64,000 nucleotides of DNA from Anoplopoma fimbria (Eukaryota; Chordata; Actinopteri; Perciformes; Anoplopomatidae), in NCBI RefSeq assembly GCF_027596085.1, contig NC_072458.1, forward strand, positions 1,932,001 to 1,996,000, given 5' to 3'. Below are positions 25,807-42,331 of the stretch, piece after piece (positions within the stretch are counted from its first letter, which is position 1; each line of letters begins with the position of its first letter). The notes beneath the pieces were generated by a model. That model was not told the origin of the DNA. It saw nothing but the letters and a program-made list of their open reading frames with translations, and did no database searches. The translations under genes were made by a program, and so were the position numbers.

Positions 25807-26544
25807 CAGTAATAATATTAAATATAAATTTATATATTATTTAATTACAATCTAAAGGTGTCATTAGCATAATGAGATGCTTTCAGTCCATTTTTCTGCT
25901 TGTAAATTAGATATTAGCTGGGGGATTTTATTTTATATTGTAGTGTTGCTACTTTTTCTTGGTAACAGGTCAAATACTTTAATAACTCCAGCACTATTAT
26001 ATTGGAATCAATTGGAGTAGAGAGGTGATAGACGTAATTTTAACCCTCAAAAGTTAAATCTTGGTGTTAAATTTCACAATCTTACCATGGCTCTAAAATA
26101 GAACACATTATTAGATTGCGCACAAACATTCATGTTATTTAATATGAACTGAAAGGTTAGTCCCTTTAAGATCAACATGTTGTCCATTCAGACCGATAAT
26201 GTTGTTTATGATGTAATGAGGTCACCTTATCTTTGGCCTTGAATCGACCATTCACATTACTCATATTATCCATGCACATTTGCCCTCATCATATAATACT
26301 AATGCCTTGACACACACAAACAGCCTGAGTCTCTGTCTGTCCAGAAAAACACATATTTACTGATAAGTAGTTATCCAAGGCCTATGCAAGCTTAAGTGGT
26401 GAGATTGAGGACAACCTTGAGTTAAATCAAAAGAACAAAACCAGAAGAGAGACAGAATTAAAAACAGACACTGATTTCACCTTTAAAAAACATTTATTGT
26501 GGAAGAAACATTTAAAATAAATACAGTATGTACTAGTGTATATC

Positions 26545-27288
26545 CAGTGGTGGAGGAAGCATTCCTATCCTCTACTTAAGTAAAACTAAAAAGCAAAAAA
26601 TCTTGCATTCAAAGTTTCAAAGTACTCATTATGCCGAATAAAATCTTTCCACACACACACACACCTTCCTGATTGAAATTTTTTTTCTCCCTGTACCCCA
26701 GACCCCCACCCCTACACACTTTCTTCCAGTGGTCAGAAATTTGCACACAGTCTCTGCTTCACACTGACTTACACACTGCACTTATACCAGGAGGCCTCCT
26801 ATATTTAACCTCACATACATATTTATACTACTGTCCATAAATCTGACCTAGATTGTAGTACACTATTGTTTATAGTGTATATATATATACGTGATATACA
26901 TCTATCCTACTCATACCTCCAGCTGTTTATTCTGTATGTAATGTCTATCTATTAGCATAACTTGTACCTTAACCTGCACTATATATTTTACCTTCTGTAA
27001 CTGCTGCACATGTTCATATAGTATACATCTCACCATATTTGTATCCGCCCCTTACTGTTTATCATAAATACTATTTATTATCCAATATGCACTTTACACT
27101 GGGCTTTACTGCTTTTTGCACTTCTGGTTGGATGCTAAACTGTAGTTTGTTGCCTAACACTTTTCAAGTTTTATTTTACCTAATCTAATAATAGTCTAAT
27201 ATTCTAAAAGTATTACTAAAGGAGAGTTTATTGTAAGTAATTAAGTAAAGTGTAGGTAAATTATATCTAGATACCTTCCTCCACACTG
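26545..27288. mobile_element. Non-autonomous DNA transposon (hAT-like) carrying a nested insertion
   Basis: The left end CAGTGGTGGAGGAAG and the right end (read inverted) CAGTGTGGAGGAAG form imperfect terminal inverted repeats with CAG ends. Flanking 8-mers (26537-26544 TGTATATC, 27289-27296 TCTATATT) agree at 6 of 8 positions, as an old hAT target-site duplication would. Both ends carry acttaagtaaaa-type phrases of a common fish family. The middle (about 26650-27185) is unrelated sequence. Confidence 0.6.
26650..27185 (+). mobile_element. Retroelement-like segment nested in the transposon
   Basis: AT-rich text ends in tactgctttttgcacttctg gttgg, then atgctaaactg, closely resembling a frequent fish retroelement 3' region. 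It sits between the two ends of the hAT-like element. Boundaries are approximate. Confidence 0.45.
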
Positions 27289-28274
27289 TCTATATTTTGC
27301 TGTGGGCTATGATTAAACAAATCAAATTTTCATTTTCAATGTTCATATTATTGTTGATATAAATTGACAGTGGAAACAGGACTGACTTCACTGGGCAGGA
27401 CTTTGGAGAGTGTCTGTTATCTGAACCATTTGCGACCCCTGCTGTCGATGAGTGGTAACACTATGGATTTCGATTATTTTTAGGTCTCTCAATGAAAACA
27501 ATACAATAATTACCTAATTAAAAATCGTATTGTGTGTTTAGGTGTGTGTTTGTTAGTTATGATATTTATGTCGCTACTTTTAATAGCGTGACAAGTTCTT
27601 TGTTAAATGATAACACAATAACACAACGACTCAGACTTATTCTCAGTAGGCTGCCTTTTACCGGATACAATTTGAATTTACATCGTTTCCACATGTAGAC
27701 CATAACAACTCTATCAGGACACTAGTTTTATTTAACACAAAATATGTAATGAATAAACTTTTGAAGTTCAAATGCATAAAACACTTCTCTTCTGCACTTA
27801 GTTACCTCTGAGTGGCTCCTGTAGTGTTTTTCTGTGAAGAAGAAATCCACAATAATCCTTTTGGGAAAAAAGCCTACACAGACTTGTATATGTCACGACA
27901 TCAGACAATGCAAACTTGCTGTGGAGCTTATCTGCTATTTAGGATGCAACTGCAGCATTGTTACAGACCACCTGCAACAATGTGACATTCACACAATCAC
28001 AACCTGTCCACTGAGAGAGAATAGCTATTTGAAGTAGTCCATTGCCGGCAGAAATGTTGTTTAAATAACGCGTTTTGCAAAGTTATTACAAGAAAAAAAA
28101 AAAGATGTGAAGCGCAATCTGCTCCATTTGATGTGACGCCAGCGTGCAGTCATTGATTAATCCACAAGTATTTTCATAACGATGTGAAACACATTTAAAT
28201 CAACTTTGTGAAGTTCTGACAGATTTATTAGAGGAGAGCTCTTAAATCACCACCACATAGTCCTCTGAGAACGA

Positions 28275-28390
28275 AGCTGATTGGTGGGATCAGACGTGAC
28301 GCGGAGGAGGCCAATGCGCATGCGCACATGTGTTGATGTCCCGCAAAGACTCATGGGAAATCTGAGGGAAGTCGAGGTGACTTCCATGGG
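28275..28390. promoter_or_regulatory. Promoter-like element without a visible gene (NRF1/CCAAT)
   Basis: Within AT-rich DNA, a GC-richer 110 bp carries ATTGG (28280-28284), TGACGC (about 28297-28302), CCAAT (28311-28315) overlapping a perfect NRF1-type palindrome TGCGCATGCGCA (28315-28326), and CATGGGAAA. This combination is typical of TATA-less housekeeping promoters. No downstream exon could be established on either strand. Confidence 0.45.
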
Positions 28391-28401
28391 ACTATTTTGT
28401 C

Positions 28402-28424
28402 GTTATTATTATTATTATTATTTA
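28402..28424. repeat. (TTA)n simple repeat
   Basis: ATT/TTA trinucleotide run of about 23 bp, just right of the promoter-like segment at 28270-28390. Confidence 0.85.
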
Positions 28425-28429
28425 TTTTT

Positions 28430-29300
28430 ACCCCACAAATTACAATTTCAACCCGCCTTGAAAGTCCTCGTTATAAACTGGTCTGGAGTCAGATTTAAGG
28501 CCATTACCAGTGCAAAATTAATTGTTTCATATAATAATTTTTAGCCTAATTGTATTTATTAATTTAATTAATAATTATCAGACTTTGGGGAAAGAGGCAG
28601 TACTTAGTTTCACTGTTCATGAAATGTGGGTGAGAAATATTAATTTTAAGCATGAACCTATTGATGTTAACCTGTTCAGTAATCTACATTGGATTTATGG
28701 CATCGGTTGCAGGTTAAATGAGATAATTAAATTAGCAAAGAAAAAAACAAAGGTTCAATACTGTAGAAGCAGTCCTTTTTATTTTTACAGGGCTGATATA
28801 ATATTTGAAATAATATTCTCAAATATGCATGATTATTAGAAAATTATACTTTTCTGATAACAAATATATTTGTTTTATTTCTTAAAAAAATAATAAGCCA
28901 ATTGAAATGTATTCATTTAATTTTGTTTCAATAGTTTAAAAATGTTTTGATTAATTTTAGAATATACTTCATTTTTTATGGGGCTAACGTTCAAAGCAAA
29001 TTCTTATTCTTATTTTTAATAAACTTTTTTCATTGACAATTTTATAATTTCCAACCCCAATTACTACAACAATCATTGATATTATAATCAAAAATGTAAA
29101 ATACTAGATATGTACTATATGTTCATAATTTTGTGGTCAATAATAAGCCTACCATAACAATAATGGTTGACAAACATAGCATTCAAATGTATTTAATTTA
29201 TATCTTAAGATAAATGTACTACATTTTGAAATATAAAAAAATATATATTTATCTTTGGTTACTGTAATTATATTAACCAACCAGGTGTAAATGTACCATG
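28430..29300. other. AT-rich gene-free stretch
   Basis: No feature is supported. A 105-codon open frame at 28522-28839 (plus) is of low complexity and unrecognised. Confidence 0.5.
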
Positions 29301-29303
29301 TAC

Positions 29304-29407
<104 letters not shown>

Positions 29408-29494
29408 ACCCAGCGGAGCTCCGTCCTCCAGAGAGCAAAACAACAGACTGGCCGCTCTCTGCCTCCAGACCCCTTTGGCTGCTTGATTGACATA

Positions 29495-29650
29495 TGCGTT
29501 TAGCCAATCACACGAACGAATCACAATTCGGACTTCCTATTGGTTCAACGCTGCTGGTGAGCGCCCTGCATCAGCCAATCACGGAGCTTCTATGGATATA
29601 AACCTTATGTTAGCCGTTCTGGCAGACTGTGTGGCGCCCCGCAGCGGAGG
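29495..29650 (+). promoter_or_regulatory. Promoter-like element without a visible gene (three CCAAT boxes and TATA)
   Basis: CCAAT (29504-29508), ATTGG (29539-29543) and CCAAT (29575-29579) are spaced 35-36 bp. A TATA-like GATATAAAC follows at about 29596-29604. A start site would be expected near 29630, in a CG-containing segment (GGCGCCCCGCAGCGG). No coding exon is seen downstream; a non-coding transcript is possible. Confidence 0.45.
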
Positions 29651-30033
29651 CATATGGGAACAATTTTATATTGGGCTGGCTCTCTGCAAATTGAGTTGTA
29701 TTAATGAAAATACATAGCCATATTCAGGTCTTTATTCTTTTCCTTTTCAATACAGGTTTTTGTTTTAATGCTGATGGACTGGGCAGAAAGACCTCTTATA
29801 TATTATGCCCCACTGGTCTGCAAGAAGCTGACTGCTTTGTGTTAGTCTAGTTAGCAGGGTTTCCTCTTCATTCCAGCAGCAGTAATACATCTTCTACTGA
29901 CACTAATACAGGACAGCTGTTTTTATTACCACACTAAGCCATGTAACATGCAAAAATTGCCAACTTTTTTATTGTCTCATGTGATAATATTTTGCAAAGC
30001 AATTGTTTTGCACGAAAGATGCTCATGCAGCAT

Positions 30034-30052
30034 TGGCCACTAGGAGGCGCTA
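30034..30052 (+). promoter_or_regulatory. CTCF-like binding motif
   Basis: TGGCCACTAGGAGGCGCTA differs at two positions from the CTCF consensus TGGCCACCAGGGGGCGCTA as remembered. Confidence 0.45.
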
Positions 30053-30059
30053 TCGCCCA

Positions 30060-34729
<4,670 letters not shown>

Positions 34730-34956
34730 GAGACACGGTGCTGGTTTCACAGGACTGTGACTGGTGGAGCGTAACGCTGATGAAGACTTCATCCAATCTG
34801 CTGTGTTCATGATGGGAGAGCAGAGAGAGTGACCCCTATCCTCCCCCGAACTTTCCGACCCCACAGCGCTATCTCTTTTCTTCCCTGTTCTTCTTCTTCG
34901 CCCTCAGTTCCCTCCCCTTATGCTGCAATCCACTCACAAAACATGTGCATCTAAAC

Positions 34957-35110
34957 GTCAAGTCAAGTCAATTTTATTTTACCCAATATCACAAATCCAA
35001 AATATTCCTAATGGGGCACATGGCCTGCAAAAAAGTACAAAAAAAAATGCTTAAACAGTGTCATTAGTATCTGTTTTTGTAACTGCCATATGAAAAGCTT
35101 TTCTCCCTAC
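34957..35110. mobile_element. Fragment of a dispersed fish repeat
   Basis: gtcaagtcaagtcaatttta followed by acccaatatcacaaat is close to a repeat common in percomorph genomes. Truncated; class not known. Confidence 0.5.
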
Positions 35111-37285
35111 TAAGGCAACCCTATTGTAAAAACACTGTTGCCTGCACACACCGTATGCACTAATGCAAACATGCACACGTGCAAACACGTAGCGCCCATC
35201 TATTCCCTAACCTCCCCACATGCATTAACACCATTTACGCTAGCACGTAAGCGTTGGCCTCCATGGCGTGTATTTGAGCCCGCCTTTGTTTGTGAATGGT
35301 AATGGAGGAGCTCCTAAAGGGAGATGGAGGGGGAATAAATGGAGGATTTTCAGCTTGTTAAACGGGGCATTAGAGGGCTTGTGACTGGGAGTTGTAAGCT
35401 ATAAAACCCTACGGTTCGGCTGCACTCATGTTTTAGTGTATTGGCTCATGGGCTGACAGCTTTGCTGTTTGGGTGTCGTTTTGGGCCATGCCTTTGGGCA
35501 TGCTTTACGCTGCTCATTTGGCAAAGGGGCACCTTCAGGACCCACCGGAGGCAGATTTAGGGAGGGACTAAGCCCCACAGAGCTGGCTCCCCTGCACCAA
35601 TCTGAGTGATATAAAACAGTGAGCATAGGAGGAATGTATATCTCGCTCTTGCACTTCATTTTTGCCTCGGAGACTGTGTGTCTCAGTTGTCCTGTGGTTT
35701 TTTCTGTTATTTATCTCTGTGTTGTCACAGGTTTTTTCGGCCTGTAAGCCAGATGTAAAGCTAATTAGGTTAGCAATAGATATGATTTGCTATCAATGTT
35801 TCTGAGAAACAGGCAGACATGTGTTTGAAATCTGCACATCTGATTTTTGTACAGATGCAGAGGCATTCATTTGAGCCTTCATGCATGCACAGACACACCT
35901 ATTATTTTTCTCCATGAGGCCTGGAGGTAATTTTAGGGGCCCTGAAATGACATACGCTGCCATAATGATGTCCGCATGCTGACATATTATCATATTTTCA
36001 ATAAAGTATTCCTCTTGTCTGTTCTCCATACAGTACCAAGCCATCTGGAATAACAACATCGCTTTAAGCTGCAGAACCAGGGATGAAAAACAGATGAGGC
36101 AAAGAGAAGGAGCGAGATGAAGAAAGGAACAGAGAGAGCTGTACAAAAGGCTTGCTGCTCTCTGCATGTATCTACGGTGGAACATTCCCACTCAGCAGTT
36201 CTTACGAGAAATTGCTGGTTTTGTTCATGCCGTATTTCATTTTTATTACTCCAAAGGTCAGTGCCATAAGAGTACAGATTTACAGCCATCGGCTTGATCT
36301 CAGCTGATACATCAAGACATACAAATCAGAGATAATATCAGTAACCCACCCTATAACATCACATGAATAGCAGGATGTTCTTTTGTGAGGAGCAACCTTA
36401 TGTGATCCAAATGAGATTTAACTGTTAGCAACAGTGTCCAGGCAACGTGTCTGAACCCTCGGAGCGTCCATCCGAGGCATCCAAAGAATCTGTGGACTGT
36501 CATGGTGTCTGAACATCCTCCTGGCTGCTTTCGCCAATGCACAAAACTGTCATCAGGCAGACAGAGGCGAGGACATTCAGCAGAGCTGCCCGTTTTCCAC
36601 AAAGGATGTCTGCATGCCTGTGTTTGATTGGTATAAACTGAGGATCAATGGGGTTATACAAAGACAATAAACATTCTCTGTTATTACCAGCATTGTAAAA
36701 AGTTGGGTAAAATACAACCAAAAAGACAAAAACACACAAGAAATATATTTTCCCAAAAAAATAAATATTAAAAGAGATAAAAATGTTATAGCTTAACAAT
36801 AAAGTCAAAATATCTTTCTAAAAAATTTTGAAGCAAAAAAAATCAAAGCCGGATAAACTGAGTGCACATCCTGTTGGCAATTTACCAGCCAATATCTCTT
36901 AATCTTTGTTGCTTAATGTAGTATGTGCCTAATGGTTTTGTTTTCTTCCGTAACCTTTGAAATGTCGCCTTTTGACCCCAATACAGAAAATCAGAGACAA
37001 GCTGGTGAGTAATCCGACCTCAGAAGAAGTGAGGAGAGAGAGGGATTTCCTCTCTAAGATGATACAGTCATCCGTCATAATAGCTGTCACAATGATATGG
37101 TTCAACAGTTCCCATTTCCCCATCTGCTGTGTATGTTTGTGTGTGTGGTGTTTGTCTGCAGGAACACACATGTGAGACTGTCTGTATGTACAAGCATGAG
37201 CTCATGGCATATACAGTCAATTAACAATACTAGTACCTTATTTCATTATTCTCATCCTGTGCTTAAGTGACATTGCAAATACACT
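35110..37285. other. Gene desert segment
   Basis: No exon, RNA gene or repeat could be supported. Confidence 0.5.
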
Positions 37286-38118
37286 AATGTGAAATACTCC
37301 ACTACGAGTCTGCCATTCATAATCTTAATTTACATGTCTTATCAACAAAAAATGTGTTTAAAGTATCAAAAGCTAAAATGGTCCCTGTGAGAAGTATATT
37401 ATTGCATATTGGATTTTGGATAATAAATATTGATACATTGATCCAGAATTTCACTTTTGTAGCTCGTTAATATGAAGCTATTTTATACTGTTGGGCAGTT
37501 TAATTTATAACATTGACACAGGTTATTTTTTGTATGTACATTTCATCAGAGTATACATTAACTAACTACACTGTATGCAAAGTACAATATTTGCCTCTGA
37601 AGTGTAAATGGCCTCTAAAATGTATAGCATTGCACTGAACATACTAATATAATCAGTGGTTTAACGTGTAGTAAGATCATTGACTTAGAAGTAATAAATA
37701 ATAATGTAAAAACAATTGCAATAGCATTTTGCAAAAAAACATAACAAGTAAAAGTACACGAATATTGGCAACAAAATAGACATAATGTATCAAAAGTCAT
37801 AGTATTCAGTATACAGAATGGTCCAAGCCAGTGGTATATTATTGATTTATTGAACTATTATTATGAATACATTAGCATGTAAGGAGAACTTAGTTTTGTA
37901 CTTTGTGGTTGGTTGAGGACAAACTAATTTTGAAGGCTTTATATGCTTTTGGGTAGTTATATATAACGACGTACCATATCTTATAAAGCTGTGTATTAAT
38001 GGAATGAAAATTACAGTATTTCCATCTGAAAAATTGTGAAGAAGAGGTATAAAGTAGCAAAAAGTTAACCTCGAGTGCACAGTACATGAGTAAATGTATT
38101 TAGTTACTTTCCGCCACA
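37286..38118. mobile_element. Two related non-autonomous transposon segments in direct order
   Basis: The first part (about 37290-37615) carries agtatcaaaagctaaaatgg, tactgttgggcagttta and gtacaatatttgcctctgaa. The second (about 37745-38118) carries agtaaaagtacacgaat, atgtatcaaaagtcatagta and the end agtaaatgtatttagttact ttccgccac. Both resemble the same fish hAT-like family as 26545-27288, so two copies or one rearranged copy lie here. Confidence 0.55.
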
Positions 38119-38536
38119 GTATATATTCTATATCACAACTGTAGTCCGTGACTGAAAAAGCTTTTGATATGATACCAATCATAGTGTCAATTTTATAATA
38201 ATAAACGTCATAACATTACAGTGATTTATTGTGTGCACTTCTCAGTCAAACCCTGATTCCTCCCACACAGTTCAAGTGCTCACATCTCACTGAGTCAAAC
38301 GTGCAGACGTTCCAACCAAAACGCTGCATTGTGCTGCGTGAACCAATAAAGACTGAATCGCACACATGAGAAGAACCAGAAGTGTTTTTCAGTTGACAGT
38401 CACTTCATCATTATTCACAAGACGGGCCTTTGTCTGCTTTGTTTTAGTGACCATGTTAAATTAGCTCAAAACAGATGGGTGCTGTCTCGTTGCCAAACCC
38501 TCTCTATGAGAGCTATGTGTGTGTCCTGTGCGTGTA

Positions 38537-38538
<2 letters not shown>

Positions 38539-38617
<79 letters not shown>
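38539..38617. repeat. (TG)n microsatellite
   Basis: TG tract of about 79 bp, with GT-rich interrupted tails up to about 38805. Confidence 0.96.
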
Positions 38618-38618
<1 letters not shown>

Positions 38619-38809
38619 GGTGTGTGTAGGTAAGCGAGACAGGTTTATCGCTCTCTACGTTTGTGTGTGCGTGTGGCTAATTACAGCTAAGATGTATGCA
38701 CGAATCTGTCTTTCCTCTTTGGCTGTCTAACTGTCCAGCTGTCATATGTGCAGATGCATGTGTGTGTGTGTGTGTGTTCGTGTGTGTGTTAATGTATTTG
38801 TGTGTGTGG

Positions 38810-41800
38810 TCTGGTGTGCAGATGTCACAGGGTTGTTGTCCTGCCAGTAACATGGGCTTTTTGGGAAGCAAAGCGGAGGGGAGGACAGCCAGAGGATTGG
38901 CAAGGCCGTGATGTGCAATCCACAGGGAGTCAAGTCGAACGCCTTCATGTACATGCGTGCGTGTTGTTGGGCGGCAAAAGGTGTTTACGGTATCTCATTT
39001 CCACAGTTTAACATGTATGTTCTTTGTCACACACACAGTTTGTGTATGTATGTTCCAAACCTGATCTTGGATGATGTCATATGCAGCTGCTGCGTGGCTG
39101 ACAGACAGTTTCCGCACCACAACATGGGGCCCTATGGTCCGCCTGTCAGGCCGACTGACAGGTGAAAGACACCAATGAGAGCCAGCCGTCCCTCCCCTCA
39201 GGAGCCGGGCGCTGAGTGACAGCCAGTAAGCAGCCAGAAAGAGCTGCTCTGAACCTGAAAGTAATCTCTTTAACTCTCTCTCTTTCTCTTTTTTCGGCAC
39301 TGCTCTCTGCTCTTTCTCCTTCTTCTTGGCCTCCAACCCTCCATCTTCCTCGCTTTGGCTCTCTCGCATCTTCTCAACCTCCTTTCAAAAAATTCTCTCT
39401 TTCTTTCTCTCTTTCTTTCTTTCTCCGTGGGTATTTTTCTCTTCCACTGAAGGCCTCTGTCTTGTTTCACTGTCTCTCCTCCTCCCCTCTCTTTCTCCCT
39501 TTCATTCTGTCTGTCACTGCTCTGTGCTGTTTTCTATCACTGTGTGTCACTGAGTCTTAAGCAGCAGCTTGACTGCCTCTCGCTTCTGTCTCTCAGTCAA
39601 AAACTGGGGTGGAAAGTGGCTTAAACTTGAGTAAAAATAGGGTAGAGTGTTGTGTGAGAATGACTGCATTTTGTGTTTGAGTTTGTAGGTGATATTCCTT
39701 ATGTTTAACTGTTTGTACTGGACATAAATTCCTCTTCTCTTCTTCTGTCCACACGACCCAGACTTTTGCATTGACCCACTCCTAAATCTACATGGGTGGG
39801 TTATTTTGATGCTATGTTAAGCTGAGGAAATCTTCAAGTGTGTTTCTCCACCCTTACTCTCTGGGCATCCACCCTCCACTCCATGCCCCTCTCAACCATC
39901 TGACCCACAGTAAGCCCACCCAAGTGCTTTTCAGCCTGGCACTATGCCCGCGGCTCACACACCCATCTGACCCCGTAGCCACAGGCCCGTTGCCCCGGCC
40001 CCCTTTGCACCCGTTGATCCTTCACCTCTTGACCCACTGTCCCACGCTCCCTCTGGCTTTTTTGCCACCTCAGCCACCCATCACCACCCACACTGACCTT
40101 CCACCCCTGAAATGTACAAAAAAAGCTTGGAATTGTGCGCTGAACATTTTTTGTACATGTTCAGTGCATATATTTGTGTGTTTTAGTATTTTTATATTCA
40201 AATGTGTGTGTGTGCGTGTGTATGTGTGTGTGTGTTAGTGAAGGGGTTTCCAGCATGTTTAATGAGGCCGGCAATGGAAGAAAATCTGTCTCCCCACTCT
40301 GTCTCTCTCTCTCCAGCTTCTCTCAACTTCAACTCTGCCTCCCAACCTCTTTATCTCAATATGTTTCTGTCTCATTTGTCCATCACGTCCTTTCAATCCA
40401 TCTTCATCTGCGTGGCGTCTCACTCGCTCAGTCAGTCAATCTCTGTGCCTCGCGAGCGTTGATGTGTCTCCCGGTGAGTCTCTCGTTGTCTGTTTCTGTC
40501 TCCTTCTTTGTTGTTTCTCTCTGTGTGCCTTCCTTTTGCCTTGTGAGAAACTCTTAAGGGCCTTTGTTACGAGCTTGAGTCTCTTCCATGGTGACCGGCA
40601 TTGACTGACAGCTCTTACAGAGGTCTCTTCATGGCAGGGGCCGGCGAGGGCATGAAGGAATGTGTGTGTAAAATAAAGAGAGAGCGTGTGTGTTTTTGGG
40701 TGCATTTTTACATCTGAGCATGTACACACATACATGTGTGAGTGCTTTCTGCTCACCAGTGTGAGCGTTCAGCTCCTGGCAGGTTCATTTTTCTTGTTGA
40801 AGGGTTGCTGTGATGTTTATCACAGTGACATAGACAAATAAACCAGGGCAGAGTCAATCTAGACCGGGAAGCCTTCTATGGTTCTGCAAGTCTGCTTGTT
40901 TATCCTCCATGTTTCCTTTGAACTCCAGCCCCCAAACACACATTGATATACTTACATAACCCAAGAGAAAGAGATGTTGAGAAAGACTGATTAGACCTAG
41001 AATTTCATCTGATGAACAATGATGGGATTCATTCATAGTTGGGTCACTATTTGTCTTGTGTCTGAGGTAATTCAGACCTGCTCAGCTCCCATGCAAAGAG
41101 AAAACCCTGCAGGCACAATCTCGGAAATCTGACAAAATGAAACAGAAGGAAGCCTTTACGTGAGTATTTTTTTAGTAATTATTTCTATCTTGAAAATGCT
41201 CAAAACAGCACAAGACTACGCTCCGCACTTTATCTTGGCAGGACTTTTTCTGGAACAGGCCTCATTATTCTATGTCAGCCATTACAGCCAAATATCTGAG
41301 GAGTGATTTTAATCAAGATGATAACATCAATTGCTCCGGGGAATGGAAAACAGAATTGTTGAAATGAAAGGCACTGCTGTAACTACCTTAAGTGGACTGA
41401 ATGATAACAAGAGGCGGGACAGGACGTGGTCAGAGATTGACCTTTTGACTGACAGGAGCCCTGCGGTTTGATGGACAAACGCGATGGACCTTTGGAGCTC
41501 AAGAATGTCAGCTTGACTTTAAACTGAAGACCTGTTTCATTTTCCACAATTCTCGATGTCTGGACAATGTCTGAGAGGTGGAAATTTGTATCCGTATATC
41601 TCGCATCAATCCAAGTCAAACATCAACACCCTGGCAGTCCGAAACTCAAAGCCATAAAATAACACATTCCAAAGCACCCATTGAGAGGGCTTGAACTACT
41701 GCGAAAACATTCAACTTATAGGGAGACTACAGAAAATAGAGCTGTATGTTTAAGTATTGAAATGATCTGGTGGCGGGAATAAAGCAGGTCTTTGCCTCCT

Positions 41801-42270
41801 CTTACATGAGGCTTGCAAACCACATTACCAAAATACCCAACTGTCGAAAGAGCAGATTAGTTTGTGGTAAATGGCTGACAATCAAAGTGGTCATACATCC
41901 TAGAAAAGCAGCAAGAAAAACCAACTTGAACTGGCAGTACTAACAGCACACTGCAGATTGGTGGTCATTTGTTTCAGTGCTCCAGTTTTCAGTGGGAATC
42001 TCCATAATTTGCAAGTAATAGTCACAGATGGGCAAACATGCCAAAGGGAGACGCAGCGCTGTGTTATTTATATGTTTGGTTGATTTCTTAATTGTGGCAT
42101 CTTTTTGAAGTCGGCGTGCATCCTTTGAAAAGATACAGCACTTTGCCTTGATCAGAGATGGAGTGCATGGCTCAAGCAAACAAACAAAAAAGAAAAATGA
42201 TGACTGTCCTGGTTTCTTAAAAGTGACAGCCTGCTGCCCCATCTCTCTGAGCTATCAATCTCCTGGGCAT
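38810..42270. other. Gene desert segment
   Basis: No exon is supported. Contains a TGACAG-rich segment (39099-39222), a (CTTT)n-like pyrimidine tract (39390-39425) and a short GT-rich tract (40201-40235). Confidence 0.5.
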
Positions 42271-42271
42271 C

Positions 42272-42331
42272 CTAATTATCGATAATTGGACATAATTGGA
42301 TTTAATTGGCTTTGATTGGCTGTAATTGGGG
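42272..42331 (+). promoter_or_regulatory. Array of six 10-bp units with TAATTA/TAATTG homeodomain motifs
   Basis: Six consecutive 10-mers (starting 42272, 42282, 42292, 42302, 42312, 42322) carry TAATTA, TAATTG, TAATTG, TAATTG, TGATTG and TAATTG at the same offset, mostly followed by GG. TAATTG/TAATTA is the core site of Antennapedia-class homeodomains. Function is inferred; no gene is near. Confidence 0.6.
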
